DNA from: Streptomyces sp. TP-A0874
Lineage (GTDB): Bacteria > Actinomycetota > Actinomycetes > Streptomycetales > Streptomycetaceae
Direction of reading: 5' to 3'
NCBI RefSeq assembly: GCF_001748085.1
Contig: NZ_BBZK01000008.1
Location: forward strand, 1 to 64,000
Length of the DNA stretch: 64,000 nt
Shown here: one piece after another, positions 39,308-50,843 of the stretch
How positions within the stretch are numbered: the first letter of the stretch is position 1
Layout: every line of letters begins with the position of its first letter
Translations under genes and position numbers: made by a program
The notes under the pieces: model-generated
Databases searched by the model: none
What the model saw: the letters and a program-made list of their open reading frames with translations, nothing else
What the model was told of the DNA's origin: nothing

Positions 39308-40330
39308 TCACATCCGGTCGCCGGCCGACTCCGTCTCGGTGTCCGGGCGGATGTCGATCCGCCAGCCGGTGAGCCGGGCGGCCAGCCGGGCGTTCTGCCC
39401 TTCCTTGCCGATCGCCAGGGAGAGTTGGTAGTCGGGGACGGTCACCCGAGCGGACCGGGCCGCCAGATCGACGATGTCCACCTTGCTGACCCTGGCCGGG
39501 GAGAGGGCGTGGGCCACCAGCTCCGCCGGGTCCTCCGACCAGTCCACGATGTCGATCTTCTCGCCGTTCAGCTCGGCCATCACCGCGCGCACCCGGCCCC
39601 CCATGGGGCCGATGCAGGCTCCCTTGGCGTTGATGCCGGGGCGGGTGGAGCGCACCGCGATCTTGGTCCGGTGCCCGGACTCGCGGGCGATGGCGGCGAT
39701 CTCCACCGTGCCGTCGGCGATCTCCGGCACCTCCATCGCGAAGAGTTTCCGGACCAGGTTGGGGTGGGTCCGGGAGAGCGTCACCGACGGTCCCCGCACC
39801 CCCTTGGCCACCCGGACGACATAGCAGCGCAGCCTGGTGCCGTGCGGGTACTCCTCGCCCGGCACCTGCTCCTGGGTGGGCAGGATCGCTTCCAGCTTGC
39901 CGATGTCCACCAGGACGTTCTTCGGGTCCCGGCCCTGCTGGACGACGCCCGCGACGACATCGCCCTCCCGGCCCGCGTACTCGCCGAAGGTCAGCTCCTC
40001 CTCGGCGTCCCGCAGCCGCTGGAGGATGACCTGCTTGGCGGTGGTCGCCGCGATCCGGCCGAACCCGGAGGGGGTGTCGTCGAACTCCCGCGGCTCCTGC
40101 CCCGGCTCGACGTCCCCGCCGCCCGGCTCGTCGGCGGAGCCGACGTCCTCCTTCGCCCACACCGTGACGTGGCCGGTGGTCCGGTCCAGCTCGACGCGGG
40201 CCTGCCGGCGGCTCCCCTCGGTGCGGTGGTAGGCGATGAGGAGGGCCGACTCGATCGCCTCGACCAGCAGGTCCAGGGAGATCTCCTTCTCCCGGACCAG
40301 CCCCCGCAGGGCACTCATGTCGATGTCCAC
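39308..40330 (-). CDS. nusA: Transcription termination/antitermination factor NusA
   Basis: Binds RNA polymerase and modulates pausing, termination and antitermination. The 340-residue protein has the NusA N-terminal domain (about 1-120), S1 (about 125-195) and two KH domains ([16 protein letters not shown] and [14 protein letters not shown]), without C-terminal acidic repeats, as usual for actinomycetes. GTG start at 40330. It begins 2 bases after rimP ends, so the two are one operon. Confidence 0.97.
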   Translation of the reverse strand: MDIDMSALRGLVREKEISLDLLVEAIESALLIAYHRTEGSRRQARVELDRTTGHVTVWAKEDVGSADEPGGGDVEPGQEPREFDDTPSGFGRIAATTAKQVILQRLRDAEEELTFGEYAGREGDVVAGVVQQGRDPKNVLVDIGKLEAILPTQEQVPGEEYPHGTRLRCYVVRVAKGVRGPSVTLSRTHPNLVRKLFAMEVPEIADGTVEIAAIARESGHRTKIAVRSTRPGINAKGACIGPMGGRVRAVMAELNGEKIDIVDWSEDPAELVAHALSPARVSKVDIVDLAARSARVTVPDYQLSLAIGKEGQNARLAARLTGWRIDIRPDTETESAGDRM

Positions 40331-40332
40331 GG

Positions 40333-40860
40333 CTACGCCTCCTCTTGGCTCTGGCCGTCGGCGGCCTGGTCACCGGCGCTGCCGGCCTTGCGGTTGAACT
40401 CCAGCTCCACCCGGGCCTTCTCGACCTCGTCGAAGGCCAGCCGGCGGTCGGTGGGCTTGCGGCCCTTGACGCCGGGCACCCGCACCTCGATGCCCTCCTC
40501 GTCCACGCCGGTGATGCGGGCGACGAGTTCGCCGCCGTCGGTCAGCCGGGCCTTGATCAGCCGGCCCGTGGCGCGCCGGTAGTGGCGCGGCTCGCTCAGC
40601 GGCCGGTCGGCGCCGGGAGAGGTGACTTCGAGGACGTAGGGGTGTGCGCCCATGGCGTCCGTCTCGTCGAGCCGCTCGGAGACGACCCGGCTCAGCTCGG
40701 CGCAGGTGTCCAGTTGGACGCCGTCGTCGGAGTCGACCACGACCCGCAGGACGCGGCGCTTCCCGGCGGGGGTCACCTCGATCTCTTCCAGGTCCAGGCC
40801 TCTTGCGACGACCAGCGGTTCGAGCAGTCCGCGCAGCCTTTCGCTCTGGGTGGTGCTCAT
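40333..40860 (-). CDS. rimP: Ribosome maturation factor RimP
   Basis: 30S assembly factor. The 175-residue protein shows the two-domain RimP layout ([38 protein letters not shown] motif) with an acidic Gln/Glu-rich tail. First gene of the rimP-nusA-ylxR-infB run. The divergent gene at 41083 is 222 bases upstream. Confidence 0.95.
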   Translation of the reverse strand: MSTTQSERLRGLLEPLVVARGLDLEEIEVTPAGKRRVLRVVVDSDDGVQLDTCAELSRVVSERLDETDAMGAHPYVLEVTSPGADRPLSEPRHYRRATGRLIKARLTDGGELVARITGVDEEGIEVRVPGVKGRKPTDRRLAFDEVEKARVELEFNRKAGSAGDQAADGQSQEEA

Positions 40861-41082
40861 CCGGGTGACTCCTCGGCCGCGTGTGCTGTTGTGGGAAGGG
40901 CGCGTGTCAGGTCAGAGGATATCGGGTCGCCGGGGTTCCCGGTCGCCACCTCCCGGTGGCCGAGTCGAGCCGCTCGGCGATGCGGCGGGCCTCCGCGGGT
41001 ACGCTCAGCACGACCGATCAAGAATTCGCATCTCGAATCCGCCATCCACCGCCGAGGCCTTCGCACACCGGAAAGGTGCACC

Positions 41083-41652
41083 GTGCCGCTCGTCACACCG
41101 CTGCGGGAAGCCCGATGCGGGCTGGACAGGAGGGGGCTGCTGGTCGGTGCGGCGGGTGTCTCGGCACTCCTCTTCCTCCGGCCGGGGACCGGCGGCGCGT
41201 TGGGAGGAGCGGGCTCGGACGGGCCGAGCGCCGCCGAGCAGCGGCTGCGTCGGCGGGCGGCTCGCGATTCGAAGGCCCTGCTGGCCCGGTACGAAGCCAC
41301 CGTCGAGGCACACCCGCGGCTGAGCGAGCGGCTCCGGCCGCTGCGGGAGCAGACCGCGCGGCACGTCGAGGCCTTCGCCGACCCAGAGCGTCCGGACCCG
41401 ATCTCCGGCTCCGCTTCGCCCGGGGCGTCTCCCGGTGGGGCGGATCGCGGCACGGACGGGAAAGAGGCGAGGCCGGTGGCGGTGCCGAAGAGCGAGCGGG
41501 CCGCGCTCAAGGCGCTGGCCGAGGCCGAGGACAGCGCCGTCCGCCGCCGTGGGGAGGCCCTGCTCGATGCTCCCGGAGAGCTGGCCAGGCTGCTGGCATC
41601 GGTGGCCGCGGCGGGGGCGGCCCATGCCTACCTCCTGAGGGAGGACGCCTGA
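41083..41652 (+). CDS. Exported protein with Tat-like signal, function unknown
   Basis: A 189-residue protein whose N-terminus contains DRRGLLVGAAGVSALLFL (about 15-32), a twin-arginine motif followed by a hydrophobic segment, so it is probably exported by Tat. The rest is helical and Ala/Arg/Glu-rich with a disordered middle (about 108-130). GTG start at 41083, AAAGGTG upstream; the larger open frame is antisense to rimP. The next gene, a ferritin-like protein, follows within 50 bases and may be co-transcribed. Confidence 0.65.
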   Translation: MPLVTPLREARCGLDRRGLLVGAAGVSALLFLRPGTGGALGGAGSDGPSAAEQRLRRRAARDSKALLARYEATVEAHPRLSERLRPLREQTARHVEAFADPERPDPISGSASPGASPGGADRGTDGKEARPVAVPKSERAALKALAEAEDSAVRRRGEALLDAPGELARLLASVAAAGAAHAYLLREDA

Positions 41653-41702
41653 ATGGGCGGGGTCCGGGGGTGGGCGGCAGCCGACCGTGAAGGAGGTATC
41701 CG

Positions 41703-42212
41703 ATGACCCGTTCAGCGGTTCCGTCGGCCCGTGCGGACGCCGGGCGGCCGGAGGACGCGCTCGACGCGGCGCAGGCGGCGCTCGCGGCCGAACACGCCGC
41801 CGTCTACGGCTACGGGGTGGTCGGCGGCCGGATCTCGGAGAAACGGGTGAAGGAGGCCCGCACCGGGCACGAGGCCCATCGGGCCCGGCGGGACGCGATG
41901 CACCGTGTGGTTCGGGACCTCGGGGGGCGGCCGGCGGCCGCCGCCGCGGCCTACACGCTGCCGTTCCCGGTGCCGGACTCGGCTGCCGCCGTGCGGCTCG
42001 CCGCCGAACTGGAGGAGCGGGTGGCCGCGGCCTACGCCGACCTGGTTCGGGTGGCCGAGGGGTCGCTGCGCCGGGAGGCTGCGAGCGCGGTACGTGAAGC
42101 CGCGGTGCGGGCGGTTCGCTGGCGGGGCGGCGGGGTGGCCTTTCCGGGGCTCGGCGAGCGGCCGGCGGACACCCCCGCCGAGACCGCGAGCCGTTCCGCG
42201 GACGCCCTTTGA
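41703..42212 (+). CDS. Ferritin-like domain protein (DUF4439)
   Basis: A 169-residue four-helix protein of the DUF4439 type: ALAAEHAAVYGYGVVGG near 30-46 and HEAHRARRDAMHR near 56-68 give Glu/His pairs on helices, as in ferritin-like folds. Metal binding is expected from the family but not proven. AAGGAGGT precedes the ATG, the strongest ribosome binding site in the neighbourhood. It probably acts with the exported protein encoded just upstream. Confidence 0.8.
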   Translation: MTRSAVPSARADAGRPEDALDAAQAALAAEHAAVYGYGVVGGRISEKRVKEARTGHEAHRARRDAMHRVVRDLGGRPAAAAAAYTLPFPVPDSAAAVRLAAELEERVAAAYADLVRVAEGSLRREAASAVREAAVRAVRWRGGGVAFPGLGERPADTPAETASRSADAL

Positions 42213-42358
42213 GCGGCGGCGAGGCCCGGCGTCGGGAGCGACCGGGAACCTGGGTAGGGACGGAGCCGGAGCACCGTCCCGTAGTCATCGGCTGAGGCAT
42301 CGGGCCGCCGGTTCCCGGCGAGCTACTGTTCGAAGCGAGTGAAAGGGGGAGCCGGGGG

Positions 42359-43309
42359 ATGGCTTCTCGAGCACGGCCCGGGGACGGCGACGCCTCCTCC
42401 CCTCTTGAGCCGCCGGAGCGCCTGGTGCGGGCGGTGTACGAGGAAGGCGGGGAGAGTGACCGGGAGTGGTTGGCGGCTCTGCCCGTGCTCACCGCGGCGG
42501 CGCTGGAGCGTTGGGAGCTGACCCCCGGGCGGATCCAGCGCCCGGGCGGCCGCGGCAGCCTGGTGCTCCAAGTGCGTCGGGCGGACGGCGGCCCGGCCGC
42601 ACTGAAGCTGTTGTCGCCCCGGATACGTGCGCGCCGGGAGCACGCCGCGCTGGCGCACTGGGACGGCTGGGGCGCGGTGCGGCTGCTGGAGGCCGATGCC
42701 ACCGCGGGGGAGCTGCTGCTCGAACGGCTCCATGGAGACGTGCCGCTCAGCTCCCTGCGGGAGTCGAAGGCGCTGTTGGAGGCCGCGGGGACCATCCGGC
42801 GGCTGTGGGTGGATCCGGGGCCGGACCACCGTTTCGCGACGGTCGCCCAGCGCACCGGTGCGGCGGCGCGGGGGCTGCGCCAGGCGGTCGACGCGGAGCC
42901 GCTCGCCGAGGATCTCCGCCCCCTGATCGAGGAGGCACTCGCCGTGCGGGCGGAGCTGGTCGAGGGCTCCGCGGCGTCGCTGCTGCTGCACGGGCGGTTC
43001 CGGCAGTCCAAGGTGTTGTCCGGGGAGCGCGCGCCCTGGCTGGCGGTGGGTCCGGAGCCGCTGGTCGGCGAGCCGGCCTACGACCTGGCCCGGCTGGCGA
43101 GGGACCGCTTGGAGGACCTGATCGCCGCTCCGGGGGGATCGGCCGCCGCCCGCCGGCGGGTGGCCGGCCTGGCCGACTCGCTGGAGGTGCCCGCCGAGCG
43201 GCTGCGCGGCTGGACGTTGTTCCGGGCGGTCGAGTCCGGGGTGCGGCTGCTGTCCCTGGGCAGACGCCGGGAGGCCGAGGCCGTCCTGGAGTTCGCCGGC
43301 TGGCTCTGA
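42359..43309 (+). CDS. Aminoglycoside-phosphotransferase-fold protein lacking catalytic residues
   Basis: A 316-residue protein with the APH(6)/hydroxyurea-phosphotransferase architecture. The ATP-lysine is kept (AALKLLSP, about 82). The catalytic loop, normally HGDxxxxN, reads HGRFRQSKVL near 210-219, and the metal-binding DxKP segment reads VGPEPLVGEPAYDLARL, with the first Asp replaced by Gly. Loss of the base, the Asn and the metal Asp points to a pseudokinase. ATG at 42359 after GGGGGA. It converges with proS, separated by a strong terminator. Confidence 0.8.
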   Translation: MASRARPGDGDASSPLEPPERLVRAVYEEGGESDREWLAALPVLTAAALERWELTPGRIQRPGGRGSLVLQVRRADGGPAALKLLSPRIRARREHAALAHWDGWGAVRLLEADATAGELLLERLHGDVPLSSLRESKALLEAAGTIRRLWVDPGPDHRFATVAQRTGAAARGLRQAVDAEPLAEDLRPLIEEALAVRAELVEGSAASLLLHGRFRQSKVLSGERAPWLAVGPEPLVGEPAYDLARLARDRLEDLIAAPGGSAAARRRVAGLADSLEVPAERLRGWTLFRAVESGVRLLSLGRRREAEAVLEFAGWL

Positions 43310-43331
43310 GACGCGGTGAGGCGGGACGCCC

Positions 43332-43368
43332 CGGGCCTCTGCCGGGCGGACCGCCCGGCAGAGGCCCG
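43332..43368. terminator. Bidirectional terminator between pseudokinase gene and proS
   Basis: An inverted repeat pairs 43332-43347 exactly with 43353-43368 (16 bp, GC-rich, 5-base loop) in the 64-base gap between two convergent genes. Confidence 0.8.
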
Positions 43369-43373
43369 TCGGA

Positions 43374-45068
<1,695 letters not shown>

Positions 45069-45130
45069 GAGGCGTCTCCTGCTGAAGAAAAGCGATTGGC
45101 AGGAGGCTATCCGGCCCGCGGCGTTTTCCG

Positions 45131-45685
45131 TTAACCCGCCTGGGCCGGAGGCCGCGCCAGTGGCAGCCGGGCCCCCATCACGGCGTACGGCCTGGGGGCG
45201 CTCGGGAAGACCACCCGGCGGGCGAGGTCGCGGTAGCCGAGGTCGTGGTAGAGGGCGCGTGCCGGACTGTCGGTGTCGATCGCCGAGAGGATGCTGCGGG
45301 GCTGCTCGGCGCTGTCGGTGATCACGGTGATCAGCCGCCTGCCGATGCCGCGCCGCTGGTAGGCGGGGAGTACGTGGAGTTCGGTGACGACGAAGGAGTC
45401 GTCGAGCCAGCTGTCCAGGCCGTTGCTGCGGAGGCTGGGTTCGACGACCGTGGACCACCAGTGCGAGCGGCGGTTGGGCATTCCGTAGACGAAGCCCACC
45501 AGTTCTCCGGCGCCGGTCGTAGCCCCGTAGGCGCGGGCGCCGGGGCTGGCGAGGTGGCGCAGGACGATGTCGCGGCGGACCGAGATCTCCTCGCCGCTGA
45601 GTCCGAAGGCCAGCGCCTGCACGGCCAGCGCGTCGTCCACCCGGGCGGCAAGGTCGAGGGGGCCCACCGCGACGTCGTCATCCAT
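45131..45685 (-). CDS. GNAT family acetyltransferase
   Basis: A 184-residue GCN5-type acetyltransferase with the acyl-CoA motif [15 protein letters not shown] near 107-121 preceded by the beta-4 strand, and a C-terminal YHDLGY segment. The acceptor is unknown. It lies 62 bases upstream of proS on the same strand. Confidence 0.8.
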   Translation of the reverse strand: MDDDVAVGPLDLAARVDDALAVQALAFGLSGEEISVRRDIVLRHLASPGARAYGATTGAGELVGFVYGMPNRRSHWWSTVVEPSLRSNGLDSWLDDSFVVTELHVLPAYQRRGIGRRLITVITDSAEQPRSILSAIDTDSPARALYHDLGYRDLARRVVFPSAPRPYAVMGARLPLARPPAQAG

Positions 45686-45769
45686 GGGCGGGAGACTACC
45701 GGCCCCGCAGCCCCCGCGCGGGCCCGCTCGCCGTCCGGTCCTCCATCGGACCGGGCGGGGAGGGCGCGC

Positions 45770-46615
45770 TCAGAACAGGACGCTCATGAAGGAGCCGACC
45801 TCCCGGAAGCCGACGCTGCGGTAGGTGGCGCGGGCGGGGAGGTTGTAGTCGTTGACGTAGAGGCTGGCGACCGGCGCGATGAGGCCGAGGGTCTGCTGGA
45901 GCACGGCCGCCATACCGGTCTTGGACAGGCCCCGTCCACGGTGTTCCGGGGCCACCCAGACGCCCTGGATCTGGCAGGCCTCGCTGGTCACGGCGCCGAT
46001 CTCGGCCTTGAAGACCACCTGGCCGTTCTCGATCCGGGCGAAGGAGCGGCCGGCGGCGACCAGCTCGGCGACCCGGGCCTGGTAGAGCAGCCCGCCGTCC
46101 CCGGCCAGCGGGGAGACGCCGACCTCCTCGGTGAACATCGCCACGCAGGCGGGCATGAGGATGTCCATGTCCTCCTTGCCGACGAGGCGGACCCGGGGGT
46201 CCGGTTCGACGTCCGCCGGCACGGACTCGGTGACCATCAGAGGCTGGTTGCGCCTGACCTCGCGGGCGGGGCCCCAGCTCGGCTCCAGCAGTCCCCACAG
46301 CTGTGCGGTGGGTCCGGCCGGGCCTACGATCGAGGAGCAGCGGCGGCCGGTACGCCGGGCCCGTTCGGCGAAGGCCCGCACGGCCTCGGGTCCGGCGCCG
46401 ATCGGCACCAGGTTGGCTCCGGCGTAGCAGAGCGACTCCAGCCGTCCGCCGGTGTACCAGCCCCACATCTCACCGCCGAGGCGCCAGGGGTCGAGGCCGG
46501 CGACGCGTACCCGCGCCGCCACGAAGACGTTCGCGACCGGCTCTCGGTCCAGGACCGCGAGGGCGGCGTCCAACTCTCCGGGCTGGAGGACCCTGGTGGT
46601 GGTCGTAGTCAGCAC
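45770..46615 (-). CDS. DUF4081/GNAT two-domain acetyltransferase
   Basis: A 281-residue protein: an N-terminal DUF4081-like half (ALAVLDREPVANVFVAARV, LGGEMWGWYTGG), then a C-terminal GNAT domain with VAPEHRGRGLSKTGMAAV near 213-230. Conserved beside ispG in streptomycetes; the substrate is unknown. GTG at 46615 fits the family N-terminus (LTTTTTRVL); a GTG at 46630 is an alternative. Confidence 0.82.
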   Translation of the reverse strand: MLTTTTTRVLQPGELDAALAVLDREPVANVFVAARVRVAGLDPWRLGGEMWGWYTGGRLESLCYAGANLVPIGAGPEAVRAFAERARRTGRRCSSIVGPAGPTAQLWGLLEPSWGPAREVRRNQPLMVTESVPADVEPDPRVRLVGKEDMDILMPACVAMFTEEVGVSPLAGDGGLLYQARVAELVAAGRSFARIENGQVVFKAEIGAVTSEACQIQGVWVAPEHRGRGLSKTGMAAVLQQTLGLIAPVASLYVNDYNLPARATYRSVGFREVGSFMSVLF

Positions 46616-46759
46616 GTCTCGGGGCCTCACCGTCTGCTGTGTGTCGTGCCGGGGCGCCCCCAGGCTCCCCGGCGCACTGTACCCCTCTGCGACCGGTGCG
46701 GTTCCCGGTCGGAGACGGCTCTCCCCGGTCCTCGGGCGTGGCCCCGGCCGTCGCTGCGG

Positions 46760-47914
46760 TCAGCCCACCGAGATCTCGGGCGGGCCGGAGATGGTGCCGT
46801 CCTTCTCCATCTGCTCGGCGATCCTCATCGCCTCCTCGATCAACGTCTCGACGATCTTCGACTCCGGCACCGTCTTGATCACCTCGCCCTTGACGAAGAT
46901 CTGCCCCTTACCGTTACCGGAGGCCACCCCGAGATCCGCCTCCCGCGCCTCACCCGGACCGTTGACCACACACCCCATCACCGCGACCCGCAGCGGAACC
47001 TCCATCCCCTCCAGCCCCGCGGTCACCTCATCCGCCAACTTGTACACATCCACCTGCGCCCGCCCACAGGACGGACACGAGACGATCTCCAACCTGCGCT
47101 GCCGCAACCCCAACGACTCCAGGATCTGCGCACCGACCTTGATCTCCTCGACCGGCGGCGCCGACAACGACACCCGGATCGTGTCCCCGATCCCCTCCGA
47201 CAGCAACGCCCCGAAAGCCACCGCCGACTTCACCGTGCCCTGGAACGCCGGCCCCGCCTCCGTCACCCCCAGATGCAGCGGATACTCACACCGCTCCGCC
47301 AACTGCCGGTACGCGTTGACCATCACCACCGGATCGTTGTGCTTCACCGAGATCTTGATGTCCCGGAACCCGTGCTCCTCGAACAACGAGCACTCCCACA
47401 ACGCCGACTCCACCAACGCCTCAGGCGTCGCCCTCCCGTACTTCCGCAGCAGACGCCTGTCGAGCGAACCCGCGTTCACCCCGATCCGGATCGGCGTACC
47501 CGCCGCCGAAGCCTCCCGCGCGATCTCCTTCACCCGGTCGTCGAACTGCTTGATGTTCCCCGGGTTCACCCGCACCGCCGCACAACCGGCCTCGATCGCC
47601 GCGAACACGTACTTCGGCTGGAAATGAATATCGGCGATCACCGGAATCTGCGACTTCCGAGCGATCACCGAAAGCGCGTCCGCGTCATCCTGCGTCGGAC
47701 ACGCCACCCGCACGATCTGACACCCCGCCGCCGTCAACTCGGCGATCTGCTGAAGCGTCGCACCGATATCCGAAGTACGCGTCGTGGTCATCGACTGCAC
47801 CGACACCGGCGCATCTCCCCCGACAGCCACCGATCCGACCTGGATCTTGCGGCTGACCCGCCGGTCGGCGAGTTTGAGCGGAACAGTCGGCATTCCCAGC
47901 GAAATCGCAGTCAT
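46760..47914 (-). CDS. ispG: Flavodoxin-dependent HMBPP synthase IspG (GcpE)
   Basis: [4Fe-4S] enzyme of the MEP isoprenoid pathway converting MEcPP to HMBPP. The 384-residue protein keeps the cluster ligands C280 and C283 (CPSC), C315 (GCVVNGPGE) and E322. The dxr and rseP genes lie upstream on the same strand, so this is a partial MEP operon split by a site-2 protease gene. Confidence 0.95.
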   Translation of the reverse strand: MTAISLGMPTVPLKLADRRVSRKIQVGSVAVGGDAPVSVQSMTTTRTSDIGATLQQIAELTAAGCQIVRVACPTQDDADALSVIARKSQIPVIADIHFQPKYVFAAIEAGCAAVRVNPGNIKQFDDRVKEIAREASAAGTPIRIGVNAGSLDRRLLRKYGRATPEALVESALWECSLFEEHGFRDIKISVKHNDPVVMVNAYRQLAERCEYPLHLGVTEAGPAFQGTVKSAVAFGALLSEGIGDTIRVSLSAPPVEEIKVGAQILESLGLRQRRLEIVSCPSCGRAQVDVYKLADEVTAGLEGMEVPLRVAVMGCVVNGPGEAREADLGVASGNGKGQIFVKGEVIKTVPESKIVETLIEEAMRIAEQMEKDGTISGPPEISVG

Positions 47915-48126
47915 CTGGCGAGCAACCCCATGGTGTGAACGTTGGACCCGAGTTCGGCCGGGCTCCGCTCCCTGAGATTACGGCACCCTGCGGTCGTCCC
48001 GGTAAACGCCTCCCGCAGGACCACCCAAAGGCCGCAGTTCGGACCAAGGGTTGTCACCCGTCCTCCCGCCCCGGTGCTGCCGCCGGACAGGGCGGGCGCG
48101 GCCCCTGGAGCAGCCGCCCCGCCGGT

Positions 48127-48159
48127 GCGCCGGTCGGGGGCGGGCCGCCCGACCGGCGC
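48127..48159 (-). terminator. Terminator after rseP
   Basis: A perfect 12-bp stem GCGCCGGTCGGG (48127-48138) with 48148-48159 and a 9-base loop, 18 bases past the rseP stop. It suggests that ispG has its own promoter in the 263-base gap rather than depending on readthrough. Confidence 0.65.
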
Positions 48160-48177
48160 CGGAGGAGGCTGCGCCCG

Positions 48178-49479
48178 TCAGGTGATGCGCACCGGATTGA
48201 CGATGTCGGCGGCGAGGACCAGCAGGGTGAAGCAGATGAACACCCCGGCGACGGCGTAGGCCACCGGCATCATCCGGGCGACGTCGAAGGGTCCGGGGTC
48301 CGGCCGGCGGAAGAGCCGGGCCGTGTGGCGCCGCACCGACTCCCACAGCGCGCCGGCGACGTGTCCGCCGTCCAGCGGCAGCAGCGGCAGCATGTTGAAC
48401 AGGAACAGCGAGAGGTTGAACATCGCGATCAGCAGCAGGGTGGTCATCACGCGCTGGATCGGCGGGATGTCGAGACTGAACACCTCGCCTCCCACCCGTG
48501 CGGCGCCGACCACCCCCATCGGGGAGTCCGCCTCCCGCTCCGCGCCCCCGAAGGTGGCGTCCCAGAGCGCCGGCACCTTGCCCGGCAGGTTGACCAGCGC
48601 CTGCACCGCCGAGCCCGCCATGTCGCCCATCCGCTCGACGGACTGCCCGAAGGACTGCTTGACGATTCCGTTGGCCGGGCTGAAACCGAAGTAGCCGGCT
48701 GTCACGTACTCACCGGGGATACTCCGCCCGGCGGCGTCGTGCTTGAGGACCTTGTTCGCCACCAGCTCGGGACGGAGCGTCGCGCGCTTCCCGTCCCGCT
48801 CCACCAGGACGGTGGTCGCCCCGGTGGTGTCGCGGATCTGCTGTTCGAGGGCCTTCCAGTCATCGATCGGCTTCCCGCCGAAAGCGATGATCTTGTCCCC
48901 GGGTTGCAGGCCGGCGGCTTTCGCCGGGGAGGCGGGGTCCCCGGCGCCGCACTTGTCCCGCTGCTCGCTCTGCGCGATCACGCAGTCGGAGACGGTGCTG
49001 ACGACGGTCGTCTCGGTGTTGATGCCGAAGCCCATCAGCACGCCCATGAAGATGGCGATCGCCAGGATCAGGTTCATCCCCGGCCCGGCGAGCATGACGA
49101 TGACGCGCTTCCAGGGCTTGCGCGTGTAGAACAGCCGCTTCTCGTCGCCCGGCTCCAACTCCTCGAAAGAGGCCGACCGGGCGTCCTCGATCATGGTCCG
49201 GAAGGGCGAGGTGGAGCGCCGGGCGATCTTGCCGTCGTCCCCCGGCGGGAACATGCCGATCATCCGGATGTAGCCGCCGAGCGGGACCGCCTTCAGGCCG
49301 TACTCGGTGTCGCCCTTCTTCCGAGACCAGATGGTCGGGCCGAAGCCGACCATGTACTGCGGTACCCGCACGCCGAACAGCTTGGCCGTGGAGAGGTGCC
49401 CGAGTTCGTGCCAGGCGATGGAGAACAGCAGGCCGACCACGAAGACGACTATGCCGAGAACCGTCATCAGGGTGGTCAT
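48178..49479 (-). CDS. rseP: Site-2 protease RseP/Rip1-type
   Basis: Intramembrane zinc metalloprotease of regulated proteolysis, for example of anti-sigma factors. The 433-residue protein has HELGH at 24-28 in the first helix, a PDZ domain in the middle (about 160-260) and an LDGGH motif in the last helices near 375. ATG overlaps the dxr stop by four bases, so it is translationally coupled to dxr. Confidence 0.93.
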   Translation of the reverse strand: MTTLMTVLGIVVFVVGLLFSIAWHELGHLSTAKLFGVRVPQYMVGFGPTIWSRKKGDTEYGLKAVPLGGYIRMIGMFPPGDDGKIARRSTSPFRTMIEDARSASFEELEPGDEKRLFYTRKPWKRVIVMLAGPGMNLILAIAIFMGVLMGFGINTETTVVSTVSDCVIAQSEQRDKCGAGDPASPAKAAGLQPGDKIIAFGGKPIDDWKALEQQIRDTTGATTVLVERDGKRATLRPELVANKVLKHDAAGRSIPGEYVTAGYFGFSPANGIVKQSFGQSVERMGDMAGSAVQALVNLPGKVPALWDATFGGAEREADSPMGVVGAARVGGEVFSLDIPPIQRVMTTLLLIAMFNLSLFLFNMLPLLPLDGGHVAGALWESVRRHTARLFRRPDPGPFDVARMMPVAYAVAGVFICFTLLVLAADIVNPVRIT

Positions 49480-50729
49480 GCACGAGCCTCCGCTGTCACC
49501 TTCGCCGCCGCTTCGCGGGCGCGGGAGCGCGCCCAGGTCTCCGCCTCAAGGACGTCCCCGACGGACAGCGAGGTTCCGCGGTCGGGCACGCCGTGTTCGG
49601 CGACCACCTTCTCGACGGTGTCCACAATGCCATTGAAGGGCAGCCGTCCGGCAAGGAACGCCTCGACGCACTCCTCGTTGGCGGCGTTGAACACGGCGGG
49701 CGCGGTGCCGCCCAGCTCACCCACGTGGCGGGCGAGGGAGACGGAGGGGAAGGCCTCGTTGTCCAGCGGGAAGAACTCCCAGCTCGACGCCTTGGTCCAG
49801 TCGCAGGCCGGGGCGGCGTCGGGTACCCGCTGCGGCCAGCCGAGCCCGAGGGCGATCGGCATCCGCATGTCCGGGGGGCTGGCCTGCAACAGGGTGGAGC
49901 CGTCGACGAACTCCACCATCGAGTGGACGTAGGACTGCGGGTGCACCACCACCTCGATCCGGTCCAGCGGAACGTCGAAAAGCAGGTGCGCCTCGACGAC
50001 CTCCAGACCCTTGTTGACCAGGGTTGCGGAGTTGATGGTGACGACGGGGCCCATCTGCCAGGTCGGGTGGGCGAGCGCCTGCTCGGGCGTGACCTGGGCC
50101 AGCTGCGCCTTGGTCCGGCCGCGGAACGGACCGCCGGAGGCGGTGACGACCAGTTTGTGCACCTCACCGCGGTCCCCGCCGAGCAGCGCCTGGAAGAGCG
50201 CGGAGTGCTCGGAGTCGACCGGCACGATCTGCCCCGGTTTGGCCACCGCCTTGACCAGCGGCCCGCCCACGATCAGCGACTCCTTGTTGGCCAGGACGAG
50301 GATCCGCCCGGCCTCCAGCGCGGCGAGGGTGGGGCGCAGTCCGATCGAGCCGGTGATCCCGTTCAGTACCGAGTGGCAGTCCGCCCCGGCCAGTTCCGTG
50401 GCCGCGTCCGGGCCGGCCAGGATCTCCGGCTGCGGCTTGCTCCCGTAGCGGGCGGCGAGCGCCTCCCGCAGCGCCGGCACCGCCTCCCGCCGGGCGACGG
50501 CCACGGTGTCGACCCGCAGCCGGTGCGCCTGCTCGGCCAGCAGCTCCACCCGGCCGCCCGCCGCGGACAGGCCGGTGACTCGGAAGCGGTCGGGGTTGCG
50601 CAGCACCACGTCGATGGCCTGGGTGCCGATCGAGCCGGTGGAGCCGAGGATCACGATGTCCCGGGGCCCCCCGGTGACCGCGGCCGCGGCGGGGAAGGTC
50701 AGATACGGATGGGCGAGAGAGTCCGTCAT
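49476..50729 (-). CDS. dxr: 1-deoxy-D-xylulose 5-phosphate reductoisomerase
   Basis: Second MEP pathway enzyme; target of fosmidomycin. The 417-residue protein has the NADPH loop GSTGSIGTQ at 29-37, the metal/substrate motifs [11 protein letters not shown] and [10 protein letters not shown], and [13 protein letters not shown] sequence. The ATG at 50729 gives family length; 23 upstream residues are not homologous. rseP and then ispG follow downstream. Confidence 0.96.
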   Translation of the reverse strand: MTDSLAHPYLTFPAAAAVTGGPRDIVILGSTGSIGTQAIDVVLRNPDRFRVTGLSAAGGRVELLAEQAHRLRVDTVAVARREAVPALREALAARYGSKPQPEILAGPDAATELAGADCHSVLNGITGSIGLRPTLAALEAGRILVLANKESLIVGGPLVKAVAKPGQIVPVDSEHSALFQALLGGDRGEVHKLVVTASGGPFRGRTKAQLAQVTPEQALAHPTWQMGPVVTINSATLVNKGLEVVEAHLLFDVPLDRIEVVVHPQSYVHSMVEFVDGSTLLQASPPDMRMPIALGLGWPQRVPDAAPACDWTKASSWEFFPLDNEAFPSVSLARHVGELGGTAPAVFNAANEECVEAFLAGRLPFNGIVDTVEKVVAEHGVPDRGTSLSVGDVLEAETWARSRAREAAAKVTAEARA

Positions 50730-50843
50730 CCCACCATTGTGGCCGGAGGGTGATCGCGGCATGCCACGGAGCCCCCGCTTTCCCCCCTGTGCGCGCACCC
50801 GGGTGGCGGCTCGCCGGGGCGCGGCACCGGGCGCGGCACCGGT

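Noticed and set aside
42359..43309. Aminoglycoside resistance gene
   Set aside because: The catalytic HGD, Asn and metal Asp are all replaced, and the gene lies in a core gene neighbourhood.
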